From NCBI GenBank assembly GCA_964598005.1, contig CAZRAL010000002.1, positions 1 through 64,000 on the forward strand: a DNA stretch of 64,000 nucleotides, given 5' to 3'. The position numbers were made by a program, and so were the translations under genes. Below, in pieces: positions 7,886-15,832 of this stretch. The notes under the pieces are model-generated. The model worked only from the letters and a program-made list of their open reading frames with translations, was not told the DNA's origin and did no database searches. The DNA comes from CAZRAL01 sp964598005 (GTDB lineage Bacteria > Pseudomonadota > Gammaproteobacteria > Burkholderiales > Usitatibacteraceae). Each line of letters begins with the position of its first letter. Within the stretch, counting starts at the first letter, position 1.

Positions 7886-9388
7886 TTATGCTGCAATTTT
7901 ATCCAGCCGCCGGTAATGAATTGCTTCTGCAATATGGGGGGTATCGATTGCGTCCACGCCCGCCATGTCCGCAATGGTGCGCGCCACCTTGAGTATACGA
8001 TGATAGGCTCGTGCAGAGAGGCCCATGCGTTCAATGGCATTTTTCAGTAGTCCTTCTGCCGACGGGGCCAATTTGCACATTGCGTCGAGTGCCTTGGGGG
8101 TTAGTTTTGCATTAGGCTTGCCTTGCCGTTGCTGCTGAATTTTAAAGGCGTTTTCTACCCTGACCTGAATCTGTTGCGATGTTTCACCACTGGCCACTTT
8201 TAGCAACTCCAGTTGTGGCACAGCAGGAACTTCGATCTGAATATCAATACGGTCAAGTAGCGGGCCAGAAATTTTGTTGCGATAGCGCAAGATTTGATCC
8301 GGGGTGCAACGGCATTTGTTGGTATAGTGCCCAAGGTATCCGCACGGGCAGGGATTCATGGCGGCAATGAGCTGAAATTCTGCTGGAAAGTCGACCTGCC
8401 GTGCAGCACGGGAAATGGTGATGCGCCCTGATTCAAGCGGCTCGCGCAGCACTTCCAGCACATGCCGCTCGAATTCGGGAAATTCATCGAGAAAAAGCAC
8501 GCCGTGATGCGCAAGTGATATTTCGCCCGGCTTCGGATTGCTGCCGCCCCCTACCAGGGCCACCGCGGACGCCGTATGATGCGGAGCGCGATAATTGCGT
8601 CTTTTCCAGTGCTCTGCCTTGAAACCTGTTCCGGCAAGGCTTTGCACGGCCGCCGCTTCCAGCGCTTCTTCGTCGGTCATTGCGGGCAATATGCCGGGGA
8701 ATCGGGTTGCCAGCATGGTTTTGCCTGTTCCAGGTGGGCCTATCATCAGGATGCTGTGTCGTCCCGCCGCGGCTATTTCCAGCGCTCGTTTGGCTTGGGC
8801 CTGACCTTTTATATCGCCCATGTCGGGATAATCAAGCTGCTGGGAATCTGATTTGCCAGAATATGGGGAAATGGCTTCACGTCCACTCACGTGCGCGCAA
8901 ATCTGCAACAGGTTTTGGGCGGCAATGATTTCTGCATCGCCAACGAGCGCTGCCTCCGCTGCATTGGCTGCGGGCAATACAAACGAACGTCCATCGCGAT
9001 ACGATTTATAGGTCATCGCCAGTGCTCCGCGTATCGAGCGGAGTTCGCCGGTCAACGCCAGTTCTCCAGCGAATTCGTATCGATCGAGTTTGTTATTGGG
9101 GATTTGCCCGCTGGCGGCAAGAATTCCCAATGCAATAGGGAGATCGAAACGCCCGCTTTCCTTGGGCAGATCAGCCGGCGCAAGATTGACCGTTATTCGG
9201 CGTGAGGGAAATTCAAAACGCGCATTCAACAAGGCTGCACGAACGCGGTCCTTGCTTTCTTTGACCTCGGTTTCAGGTAATCCAACAATGGTAAATGCAG
9301 GTAGTCCGTTTGCCAGATGCACTTCCACCGTAACCAGCGGCGCTTCCATGCCTGCCAACGCGCGGCTGTATAAAACGGCTAACGACAC
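7886..9388 (-). CDS. comM: YifB/ComM family Mg-chelatase-like AAA+ ATPase
   Basis: The 500-residue protein has the full ComM arrangement: an N-terminal Lon-like fold domain (1-170, VEVHLANGLPAFTIVGLPE), the AAA+ core (about 185-400), and a C-terminal Mg_chelatase_C domain (RAYHRILKVARTIADM). The core shows Walker A GPPGTGKTML, Walker B VLFLDEFPEF and a Cys cluster (NPCPCGYLGHYTNKCRC). ComM is a hexameric helicase that promotes branch migration during natural transformation in competent species; it is widely conserved, so its presence does not prove competence. It follows ubiK on the same strand by 48 bp. Confidence 0.93.
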   Translation of the reverse strand: MSLAVLYSRALAGMEAPLVTVEVHLANGLPAFTIVGLPETEVKESKDRVRAALLNARFEFPSRRITVNLAPADLPKESGRFDLPIALGILAASGQIPNNKLDRYEFAGELALTGELRSIRGALAMTYKSYRDGRSFVLPAANAAEAALVGDAEIIAAQNLLQICAHVSGREAISPYSGKSDSQQLDYPDMGDIKGQAQAKRALEIAAAGRHSILMIGPPGTGKTMLATRFPGILPAMTDEEALEAAAVQSLAGTGFKAEHWKRRNYRAPHHTASAVALVGGGSNPKPGEISLAHHGVLFLDEFPEFERHVLEVLREPLESGRITISRAARQVDFPAEFQLIAAMNPCPCGYLGHYTNKCRCTPDQILRYRNKISGPLLDRIDIQIEVPAVPQLELLKVASGETSQQIQVRVENAFKIQQQRQGKPNAKLTPKALDAMCKLAPSAEGLLKNAIERMGLSARAYHRILKVARTIADMAGVDAIDTPHIAEAIHYRRLDKIAA

Positions 9389-9436
9389 GGCAGCTTGCGT
9401 TGGAATCGGTTCATGTAAAGCTCAATCAGAAGTTAT

Positions 9437-9682
9437 CTAACGTGCTTTTTCTTGTTCGAACTGGGTGATCTGCTTTTCCAATTCGCCTAGCCGCATTTCT
9501 GCCTTTTGCAGCATCGCGCATTGAATATCAAACTCCTCGCGCGTAACCAAATTGAGCTGTGCCAAATGAGCAGTGGCCAATGCGGTCAGATTTTTCTTGA
9601 GATCAGTGGTTGGCCCATGTGCCGCCATATCGGCCAGTTTGCTGGCGAGATCACTAAAAAAGGTTGAATTTGGAAACAACAT
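9437..9682 (-). CDS. ubiK: UbiK-family ubiquinone biosynthesis accessory factor
   Basis: An 81-residue helical protein of the BMFP/UbiK family (PF04380). The first half carries SDLASKLADMAAHGPTTDLK, then ALATAHLAQLNLVTREEFD, and the C-terminal half is a coiled coil with heptad hydrophobics (MLQKAEMRLGELEKQI). In E. coli UbiK binds UbiJ and assists the aerobic ubiquinone complex. An in-frame TTG lies eleven codons upstream at 9713-9715, but the ATG at 9680-9682 matches the family start. It is located directly upstream of comM on the same strand. Confidence 0.85.
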   Translation of the reverse strand: MLFPNSTFFSDLASKLADMAAHGPTTDLKKNLTALATAHLAQLNLVTREEFDIQCAMLQKAEMRLGELEKQITQFEQEKAR

Positions 9683-9804
9683 AGCGTGGCCATAAATAGT
9701 GGAAACAAGTAGCAATTTTAGCCTACTGGAATTTTTACCGGTACACGATTCGATTTTACAGGCCTACATGGTTGCAGTGTGGTGAAAAATGCGTTAATCT
9801 TGTT

Positions 9805-9825
9805 TTGTGGTAATTTTTACCACAA
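9805..9825. promoter_or_regulatory. perfect 9-bp inverted repeat, candidate operator
   Basis: TTGTGGTAA-TTT-TTACCACAA is a perfect palindrome with a 3-base spacer, about 194 bp upstream of the TorF-like gene and 120 bp upstream of ubiK in the divergent direction. It is not followed by a clear terminator T-run in either direction, which favours a protein-binding site. The 303-base gap 9716-10018 holds nothing else I can assign; I looked for but did not find a well-spaced sigma-54 promoter. Confidence 0.4.
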
Positions 9826-10018
9826 CATGCAGTTGAGAATTTTGCACTGTGCACGCTGGGTGCCGATTGGATCGGCCGCATTTAAAATATGACTTTTGGC
9901 GCAATAGACTGTTATGTTAGAAAAATATCATGCAAAATGGCGACTATTTACACGCTGGGCCTATCTGGTGTGGTGTGCATGATAGTTACTTGCTTATCTT
10001 ATCCCTAGGAGTATTCCA

Positions 10019-10822
10019 ATGAAAAAACTACGCAAATTCATGTTGATATCTGGTTTGGCAATCGCGTCCCTGTGTCAGTTCGCAGCATGGGCAGAAGAGG
10101 CGCCTTCACCCTTTTCCGGAAAGGTTACGCTGATTTCGGAATACGAATACCGCGGGATTGGACAAACAGCAGAAAAGCCAGCCCTGCAACTCAATCTGGA
10201 CTATAGCCACTCCAGCGGTCTGTATGCGGGCACTTTTCTGAGTAATATTAGTTGGTTAAAAGATACAGCCGACGTATCCGGATTCAAGTCAAATGCCAAT
10301 CTTGAATGGGATTTGTTTGCCGGGTACAAATATAAACTTGCCGATACAGTCGTAGATTTGGGTTACCTTCGCTATGAATATCCAAGTTCCAGTGAATTTA
10401 AAACCAATCCGTACTCTCCCTATGTATCTCCCAATACCGATGAAATTTATGCGGGCCTTACTTATCGTGCATTTAACTTTAAATATTCCCACTCGACCAG
10501 TACGTTATTTGGCGTACCCGGTAGCAAGGGGTCGGGCTTTTATGAGGTTAATTTCAGTTCTGAAATCATGCCCAAGCTAACACTTGCGCTGCATGTTGGC
10601 CATCAAAAATACGCTGGTGCCCAGCGCCTTGGCAATAATACTTTGTTTAACAATAGCAACTTTGATTACACGGTGTGGCGTGCCGGACTTACCTATGATT
10701 TGCATGGCTGGCTGTTGAGCGCCTATGCTAAAGGCACCGATGCCGACAGCACCTATTTCACTCTTAAAGACAAAGATCAATCGAGAGACCGATTCGTGGT
10801 TTCAGTAGCCAGACCATTCTAG
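10019..10822 (+). CDS. TorF-family putative outer-membrane porin
   Basis: A 267-residue exported protein with a signal peptide ending AAWAEE. It belongs to the TorF/Gcw_chp family of putative beta-barrel proteins. Supporting features are the opening FSGKVTLISEYEYRGIGQT, alternating amphipathic strands with many Tyr, Ser and Asn residues, and a C-terminal FVVSVARPF ending in Phe as usual for outer-membrane barrels. Location just upstream of glnK and amt suggests a role in taking up a nitrogen compound across the outer membrane; that is inference from context. A clear AGGAG lies 8 bases before the ATG. Confidence 0.8.
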   Translation: MKKLRKFMLISGLAIASLCQFAAWAEEAPSPFSGKVTLISEYEYRGIGQTAEKPALQLNLDYSHSSGLYAGTFLSNISWLKDTADVSGFKSNANLEWDLFAGYKYKLADTVVDLGYLRYEYPSSSEFKTNPYSPYVSPNTDEIYAGLTYRAFNFKYSHSTSTLFGVPGSKGSGFYEVNFSSEIMPKLTLALHVGHQKYAGAQRLGNNTLFNNSNFDYTVWRAGLTYDLHGWLLSAYAKGTDADSTYFTLKDKDQSRDRFVVSVARPF

Positions 10823-10840
10823 GCGCATCAACAGACTAAA

Positions 10841-10954
10841 GCTGCCAGGATTAATGCAAGATTGTTCCAGCAAGGCGCAGCGATGCAGGCATTACAAGTC
10901 GTACGACCAGGCGCTGCAACGCAGCTGGGGCGGTTTGGCGTAAGTCCTGGCAGC
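10841..10954. repeat. palindromic dispersed repeat (GGACTTACGCAAA family), copy 1
   Basis: The stretch TTGTTCCAGCAAGGCGCAGC through GCGTAAGTCCT is nearly the same as 58046-58147. The whole element is a long imperfect palindrome. Here its outermost arms are GCTGCCAGGA (10841-10850) and TCCTGGCAGC (10945-10954), and the inner arms meet around TACAAGTCGTAC. It fills the gap between the TorF-like gene and glnK, and in RNA it would form a long hairpin that could uncouple the two genes. Confidence 0.75.
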
Positions 10955-10991
10955 AATACTGTTTCAACCGTAGTCAACAGGGAGCACTGTA

Positions 10992-11330
10992 ATGAAGCTG
11001 GTCACTGCAGTCATCAAGCCATTCAAACTGGATGAAGTACGCGAAGCGCTTTCTGCAATTGGCGTACAGGGAATTACGGTAACTGAAGTAAAAGGATTCG
11101 GGCGTCAAAAAGGCCATACGGAGCTTTACCGGGGCGCTGAGTATGTTGTGGATTTTTTGCCCAAAGTAAAAATCGAAGCCGCAGTCAAGACTGAAATGCT
11201 GGATCAGGTCATTGAAGCGATAGAAAAATCTGCCAATACCGGCAAGATCGGCGACGGAAAAATTTTTGTTTTCGATCTTGAGCAGGTAATACGTATCCGC
11301 ACCGGCGAAACGGGTTCTGACGCGCTTTAA
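10992..11330 (+). CDS. glnK: nitrogen regulatory protein P-II
   Basis: A 112-residue P-II signal protein that senses 2-oxoglutarate, ATP/ADP and, through uridylylation, glutamine. The T-loop is intact, with YRGAEYVVDFLPK containing the modified Tyr51. The first signature KLVTAVIKPFKLDEVREAL and the second signature (about 83-96, TGKIGDGKIFVFDLEQ) are present. It stands 72 bp upstream of amt, and GlnK proteins encoded next to amt plug the AmtB channel when nitrogen is plentiful, so this is more likely GlnK than GlnB. The ribosome site is CAGGGAGC before ATG. Confidence 0.93.
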   Translation: MKLVTAVIKPFKLDEVREALSAIGVQGITVTEVKGFGRQKGHTELYRGAEYVVDFLPKVKIEAAVKTEMLDQVIEAIEKSANTGKIGDGKIFVFDLEQVIRIRTGETGSDAL

Positions 11331-11337
11331 ACTTCCC

Positions 11338-11385
11338 TATCGGGGGATCCGTAAATACCCTCGCCTATGGACGAGGGTATGTTCA
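11338..11385 (+). repeat. hairpin repeat in the glnK-amt spacer, copy 2
   Basis: ATACCCTCG (11355-11363) and CGAGGGTAT (11372-11380) form a perfect 9-bp stem with an 8-base loop. The preceding ATCGGGGGATCCGTAAAT matches the debris region at 299-350. In the message it could set the different amounts of GlnK and Amt by stabilising or attenuating. There is no U-run, so it is not a simple terminator. Confidence 0.5.
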
Positions 11386-11402
11386 CAACAGGGGTTCTTG
11401 AT

Positions 11403-12944
11403 ATGAAACACGCTATTTTCGTTTGCAAGTTCGCTTGCACGCTGGTTCTTGGTCTCATTTTCTCAGCGGTAGTCCACGCGCAAGACGTAAAAAAACTGGT
11501 ATCTCCATCGACAGATCAGCAGCCAGTCGCCTCTGCGACTTTAACAACATCAAACTCGACCAGTGCATCAACCCCAGCCAGCACTGCGGTTACTGCTCAG
11601 TCGACAGCTACAGCAGCAGCAGCGCCGAACAAGGGAGACGTGGCATGGATGCTGGTCTCGACTGCGCTGGTCTTGATGATGAGTGTTCCTGCATTAGCCC
11701 TGTTTTATGGGGGCATGGTGCGTTCCAAGAACATGCTCTCGGTATTGATGCAAGTATTCGTCGTATTTTCGCTGATCACTGTTTTATGGGTCATGTATGG
11801 ATACAGCTTTGCCTTTACCGAAGGCAATGCTTATTTCGGAGGAACCGATCGATTATTTTTTAAAGACCTGTTTGATCCCGTCAAGGGCGAATTCGCCATG
11901 GCTGCCACGTTTAGCAAAGGGGTGGTATTGCCAGAAATATTATTTGCCGCCTTTCAATGTACCTTTGCGGCTATTACCGGCTGCCTGATTTTGGGGGCGG
12001 TGGCAGAACGCATGAAATTTGCTGCCGTACTGGCTTTCGTGGTGCTGTGGTTCACATTTAGCTATGTTCCAATCGCGCACATGGTGTGGTACTGGGCGGG
12101 GCCGGACAGCTATACCGATCCCAAACTTGTTGAAGTTTTAAATGCAAAAGCGGGCTTGTTGTGGCAATGGGGGGCGCTCGATTTTGCGGGGGGAACAGTA
12201 GTCCATATCAATGCCGGCGTAGCCGGATTGGTCGCAGCGTATGTAGTAGGCAAGCGTATCGGTTGGGGCCGCGAAGCCATTGCTCCACACAATCTTCCCC
12301 TGACCATGATCGGCGCATCGCTGCTGTGGACGGGCTGGTTCGGATTCAATGCCGGCTCCGCGCTCGAAGCGAATGGAGCGGCTGCGCTGGCATTCATGAA
12401 TACATTTCTGGCAGCGGCATGCGCCGTCCTGTCCTGGATCGTCTGCGAATGGCTGCTGAAAGGCAAGCCCTCTATGCTGGGCGCGGCTTCGGGCGCGGTG
12501 GCGGGCCTGGTTGCCATCACGCCGGCAGCCGGTAATGTCGGCATCCCCGGTGCCTTTGTCATCGGCACCGCGGCGGGCATCGTCTGCCTGTGGGGTGTAA
12601 CAGGATTAAAACGTTTATTGAAGATCGATGATTCACTCGATGTATTTGGAGTGCATGCCGTCGGTGGCATTCTGGGGGCCTTGTTAACGGGTGTGTTCAA
12701 TTCCCCCGATCTGGGTGGCCCCGGATTCGTAACCGATTGGGTTACGGCCAAGACGGGTTTTACATCGATTGGCGCGCAGTTGTTCGTGCAAGCAAAAGCG
12801 GTGGGAGTTGCCGTGCTATGGTCGGCGCTGGTCACGTTTATTTCGCTGATGATCGTAAAACTATTCATCGGCCTGCGTGTGCCGGAAGAAGAAGAGCGCG
12901 AGGGTCTGGATATCACTTCACACGGCGAGGCCGCTTACAACTGA
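11403..12944 (+). CDS. amt: ammonium transporter Amt
   Basis: A trimeric inner-membrane ammonia/ammonium channel. The 513-residue protein has a signal peptide (MKHAIFVCKF to VVHAQ), a Ser/Thr/Ala-rich linker (about 28-85), then eleven transmembrane helices. Visible Amt landmarks are FYGGMVRSKNMLS, WYWAGPDSY, the conserved GTVVHINAGVAGLVAAYV and DVFGVHAVGGILGALLTG, which carry the twin pore histidines. The ATG at 11403 is preferred over the upstream in-frame ATG at 11367 because the latter lies in the hairpin repeat, whereas GGGGTTC precedes 11403 and a good signal peptide follows. The acidic C-terminal tail fits GlnK binding. Confidence 0.95.
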   Translation: MKHAIFVCKFACTLVLGLIFSAVVHAQDVKKLVSPSTDQQPVASATLTTSNSTSASTPASTAVTAQSTATAAAAPNKGDVAWMLVSTALVLMMSVPALALFYGGMVRSKNMLSVLMQVFVVFSLITVLWVMYGYSFAFTEGNAYFGGTDRLFFKDLFDPVKGEFAMAATFSKGVVLPEILFAAFQCTFAAITGCLILGAVAERMKFAAVLAFVVLWFTFSYVPIAHMVWYWAGPDSYTDPKLVEVLNAKAGLLWQWGALDFAGGTVVHINAGVAGLVAAYVVGKRIGWGREAIAPHNLPLTMIGASLLWTGWFGFNAGSALEANGAAALAFMNTFLAAACAVLSWIVCEWLLKGKPSMLGAASGAVAGLVAITPAAGNVGIPGAFVIGTAAGIVCLWGVTGLKRLLKIDDSLDVFGVHAVGGILGALLTGVFNSPDLGGPGFVTDWVTAKTGFTSIGAQLFVQAKAVGVAVLWSALVTFISLMIVKLFIGLRVPEEEEREGLDITSHGEAAYN

Positions 12945-12965
12945 GCGGATTTCCCCAGTTCTTCA

Positions 12966-12987
12966 AGGGGCGCATGAGCGCCCCTTT
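12966..12987 (+). terminator. rho-independent terminator after amt
   Basis: GGGGCGC-ATGA-GCGCCCC followed by TTTCTC forms a GC-rich stem with a short loop, 22 bases after the amt stop codon. Confidence 0.75.
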
Positions 12988-13072
12988 CTCATTGGAGTTT
13001 ATCTTGATTCCCGAGAAGTTTACTCGACTATTGAGCCACGCTATACTGTAAAATCCTCTCAAAGGATTGTTC

Positions 13073-13891
13073 ATGAATCAGCGTGACCCTCACTTGCCGA
13101 TCCCGGATATTCAAAGCTCGGAGGACACTCGCCAGATTTCGATTGACCGTGTCGGCATCAAATCGATCCGCCATCCCATCCGCATAAAACAACCGGATGG
13201 CTCGATTCAACATACCATTGCCACCTTCAACATGGCGGTGCGCTTGCCCGCTCATGCCAAGGGCACGCATATGTCGCGCTTCGTCGAAATGCTACAGATC
13301 AACCCGGAACCATTTTCAATCTTTGTTTTAGAGACGGTATTGAAACGCCTGTTGGAGCGTCTGGAAGTAAACGAAGGGCACATCGAAATGACCTTCCCCT
13401 ATTTCATTGAAAAGGCCGCGCCTGTTTCCGCCGTGCGTTCGCTCCTCGACTATGAAGTGACGTTCAAAGGAACGCTTGAGAAAGGAAAAATATCGCTGAT
13501 CACAAAAGTGGTGGTACCGGTAACCAGCCTGTGCCCATGCTCAAAAGAAATTTCAGCTTATGGAGCACACAACCAGCGTTCGCACGTCACCATCGCAATA
13601 AATAGCGCACCACTGTTTTCGATAGAAGAAATCGTCCGCATTGCCGAGGAAAAGGCATCCTGCGAACTCTACGGCATTCTGAAACGCAGCGACGAAAAAT
13701 ACGTTACCGAACGGGCTTACGACAATCCAAAATTCGTGGAGGATCTGGTGCGTGATATTGCGATTACACTCAACGCTGACACTCGGGTAGAGGCATATCT
13801 GGTCGAAGTTGAAAATTTTGAATCGATCCACAATCACAGCGCTTACGCCAGGATCGAACGCGATAAGTCGTGCGAAGGGCAAGAAATTTAA
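13073..13891 (+). CDS. folE2: GTP cyclohydrolase FolE2 (type IB)
   Basis: Converts GTP to 7,8-dihydroneopterin triphosphate, the first step of folate and related pterins. The 272-residue protein belongs to the COG1469 family, unrelated in sequence to FolE. Typical stretches are HPIRIKQPDGS, LPAHAKGTHMSRFVEML, the metal/active-site Cys motif SLCPCSKEISAYGAHNQR, and VEVENFESIHNHSAYAR near the end. Family knowledge: this enzyme works with several metals and often replaces zinc-dependent FolE when zinc is scarce. It is followed after one base by folE. The ATG at 13073 with AAAGGATT upstream is preferred over the TTG at 13067. Confidence 0.95.
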   Translation: MNQRDPHLPIPDIQSSEDTRQISIDRVGIKSIRHPIRIKQPDGSIQHTIATFNMAVRLPAHAKGTHMSRFVEMLQINPEPFSIFVLETVLKRLLERLEVNEGHIEMTFPYFIEKAAPVSAVRSLLDYEVTFKGTLEKGKISLITKVVVPVTSLCPCSKEISAYGAHNQRSHVTIAINSAPLFSIEEIVRIAEEKASCELYGILKRSDEKYVTERAYDNPKFVEDLVRDIAITLNADTRVEAYLVEVENFESIHNHSAYARIERDKSCEGQEI

Positions 13892-13892
13892 T

Positions 13893-14624
13893 ATGGCTAC
13901 CCGCAATCCAGCCGCACTCTATCCTGTGAACGAGGCTGACGACAAACTTTCTGCTTCCGAGCGTATACGCTTGCGTCTGCAACGCGCGAATCGACGCTTC
14001 CATGCCAACGACAATATTGCTGCCTTCATCCATGAAGGTGAATTGAAACAATTAAAAACTGAGGTCACCGCCAAAATGGCCGAGGTATTGAAAAGTCTGG
14101 TCATCGATACAGAGAATGACCATAACACCAACGAGACTGCGGAGCGCGTGGCCAAGATGTTTTTGACGGAAATTTTTTCCGGCCGCTACATAAACCAGCC
14201 CGAGGTCACGGAATTTCCCAATGTCGAGCGACTAAACGAACTAATGATCGTCGGCCCTATCACCGTGCGTAGCGCCTGTTCGCATCACCTTTGCCCGATT
14301 ATGGGCCGTATCTGGATCGGCATTATGCCTAATGAACACTCCAATCTCATCGGGTTATCCAAATATACCCGGTTGACCGATTGGATCATGAGCCGGCCGC
14401 AAATTCAGGAAGAAGCCGTGACACAACTTGCCAATATTCTGCAGGAAAAAGTAAAGCCTGATGGACTTGCGATTGTTATGGAAGCCGATCACTTTTGCAT
14501 GCAATGGCGCGGCGTAAAGGATAGCGAGTCGATGATGATCAACAGCGTGATGCGGGGCTCGTTTCTGAAAGACGCCAATTTGCGCCGTGAATTTCTTTCC
14601 TTGCTGAACAGAAAAACCGGCTAA
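13893..14624 (+). CDS. folE: GTP cyclohydrolase I FolE (type IA)
   Basis: Zinc-dependent enzyme for the same reaction as FolE2. The 243-residue protein carries the classic active site: SACSHHLCPIMGRIWIGIMP with the Cys and His zinc ligands, and EADHFCMQWRGVKDSES with the second Cys ligand. Residues 1-60 are a variable N-terminal extension. The start at 13893 lies one base after the folE2 stop; a longer frame beginning at 13809 overlaps folE2 and is not needed. Both GTP cyclohydrolase types side by side in one operon is unusual. A BLUF gene follows after 13 bp. Confidence 0.95.
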   Translation: MATRNPAALYPVNEADDKLSASERIRLRLQRANRRFHANDNIAAFIHEGELKQLKTEVTAKMAEVLKSLVIDTENDHNTNETAERVAKMFLTEIFSGRYINQPEVTEFPNVERLNELMIVGPITVRSACSHHLCPIMGRIWIGIMPNEHSNLIGLSKYTRLTDWIMSRPQIQEEAVTQLANILQEKVKPDGLAIVMEADHFCMQWRGVKDSESMMINSVMRGSFLKDANLRREFLSLLNRKTG

Positions 14625-14637
14625 ACAGAGGTTCCTT

Positions 14638-15081
14638 ATGCTTGTTCGCTTGATGTATGCCAGCCGTGCGGCAGAGTCCGTTACCCAGGAAACGCTCAAT
14701 GCAATTCTTGCCAAATCACGCACTAATAACCCGTCGCGTGGCATTACCGGCGTGCTATGTTCCAGCGGGCGAATTTTTTTACAGGCTCTCGAAGGCGGGC
14801 GTATGGAAATCAATGGGCTATACAACCGTATTGCTGCCGATTCGCGCCACCGCGACGTGGTGTTGCTTTCCTATGAAGAAATCGAGGAAAGGCGCTTTGC
14901 AGGATGGGCAATGGGCCAGGTCTCGCTTGCGCGCATCAATCCCTCGCTGCTTATCAAATATTCCGAAACCGCCGAACTCGACCCTTACGCCGTATCCGGC
15001 AAAGCCTCGATGGCGTTGTTCAATGAACTCATTGCGACGGCCTCAATTATGGGTCAATGCAGTTCGGGACGCCCGGAGTAA
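14638..15081 (+). CDS. BLUF-domain blue-light sensor, short form
   Basis: A flavin-binding photoreceptor of 147 residues, essentially a lone BLUF domain with a roughly 45-residue C-terminal tail. The residues of the photocycle are in place: Tyr7 (RLMYASRA), Asn31 (NNPSRGITG), Gln49 (IFLQALEGG), Trp90 and Met92 (RFAGWAMG). No output domain is fused, so signalling must pass through a partner protein. It is placed directly after folE2-folE, with AGAGGTTCCTT before its ATG, suggesting a shared transcript. A link between light and pterin or folate synthesis is my inference, not established. Confidence 0.88.
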   Translation: MLVRLMYASRAAESVTQETLNAILAKSRTNNPSRGITGVLCSSGRIFLQALEGGRMEINGLYNRIAADSRHRDVVLLSYEEIEERRFAGWAMGQVSLARINPSLLIKYSETAELDPYAVSGKASMALFNELIATASIMGQCSSGRPE

Positions 15082-15316
15082 ATCCTCAAGCCTACACGGG
15101 CTGCTGCCATTGATGACCACAACCGCCTGCCGGGAAACAGACCTACCACAGTGACTTCAGCAGCCCTCAACGGTGTGCAATCTGCCAATTCGCGAGCCCA
15201 GTCAGAGAATTGTGAAACTGGCGTAATTTTTAAACTCATTTATTGGCGGGCGTTTTCAGCCATTTTTAAGTCAGAGGCCTAGTCAAATAGCGTTGTTGTT
15301 GATTAAGATTTATGTA

Positions 15317-15346
15317 AAAAGCCCTTGTCTGATGACAAGGGCTTTT
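15317..15346. terminator. bidirectional rho-independent terminator
   Basis: AAAAGCCCTTGTC-TGAT-GACAAGGGCTTTT is a perfect 13-bp stem with A-run and T-run on both sides. It lies between the rightward BLUF gene and the leftward gene at 15399-15701 and can serve both. The rest of 15082-15398 holds nothing I can recognise. Confidence 0.85.
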
Positions 15347-15398
15347 CAAATTAAAGATCTTAAGGTGGCAATTAAACGTTGTTCAAAATTGTTGCACC

Positions 15399-15701
15399 CT
15401 ACTTGGCGGATGGACCTTTAGGTAGCACTTTTTTGGTCATCGGTTTTTTTACGCCATTAATAGTTCGAATGTCAACAACTGGGGGTTCACCTCTACAACC
15501 TCCAGCTGTTTCTTGAAACGCGGCTGCGCCATTGTTACAAGATGTGTAAATGCCTGAACCATCAGTAGAACATTGCCCAGATTTCAGGCGCCAGCCATAA
15601 CTCTCGTTTTCAATGAGGCAATCTGCTCCAGGACCAACAGCCAATACATTCAAGCTCATTGTCGTGAGCGCAATCAAACCCAATAACGAAAAAGTTTTCA
15701 T
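15399..15701 (-). CDS. small secreted cysteine-containing protein, unknown
   Basis: A 100-residue protein with a clear signal peptide (MKTFSLLGLIALTTMSLNVLA). The mature part has four cysteines (DCLIENES, GQCSTDG, TSCNNG, GGCRGE), enough for two disulfides, and a basic C-terminal tail (KKPMTKKVLPKGPSAK). I do not recognise a family. It is flanked by the bidirectional terminator on one side and by 131 bp of AT-rich DNA before yajQ on the other, so it is probably a single-gene unit. Start codon ATG with AAGGGTTAAATATG upstream. Confidence 0.65.
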   Translation of the reverse strand: MKTFSLLGLIALTTMSLNVLAVGPGADCLIENESYGWRLKSGQCSTDGSGIYTSCNNGAAAFQETAGGCRGEPPVVDIRTINGVKKPMTKKVLPKGPSAK

Positions 15702-15832
15702 ATTTAACCCTTGTTAAATTGATATTTAAAAACTGGAAGTTACAATTCAGGCAAATGAGAAAAACTTAACCTGAATTAACATGATAACTCGGTATACCTT
15801 ACCGATCAACAAAATGGTTATCGCTAGGCTTT

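Noticed and set aside
9716..10018. Sigma-54 promoter or NtrC site ahead of the TorF-glnK-amt genes
   Set aside because: Several GG...GC pairs were examined, but none has the required 10-base spacing; a TGCAC...GGTGC pair is two bases too short for the NtrC consensus.
12110..12916. 268-residue antisense open frame inside amt
   Set aside because: Shadow frame opposite a strongly conserved transporter; its Pro/Thr/Ala-rich translation reflects the codon pattern of amt.
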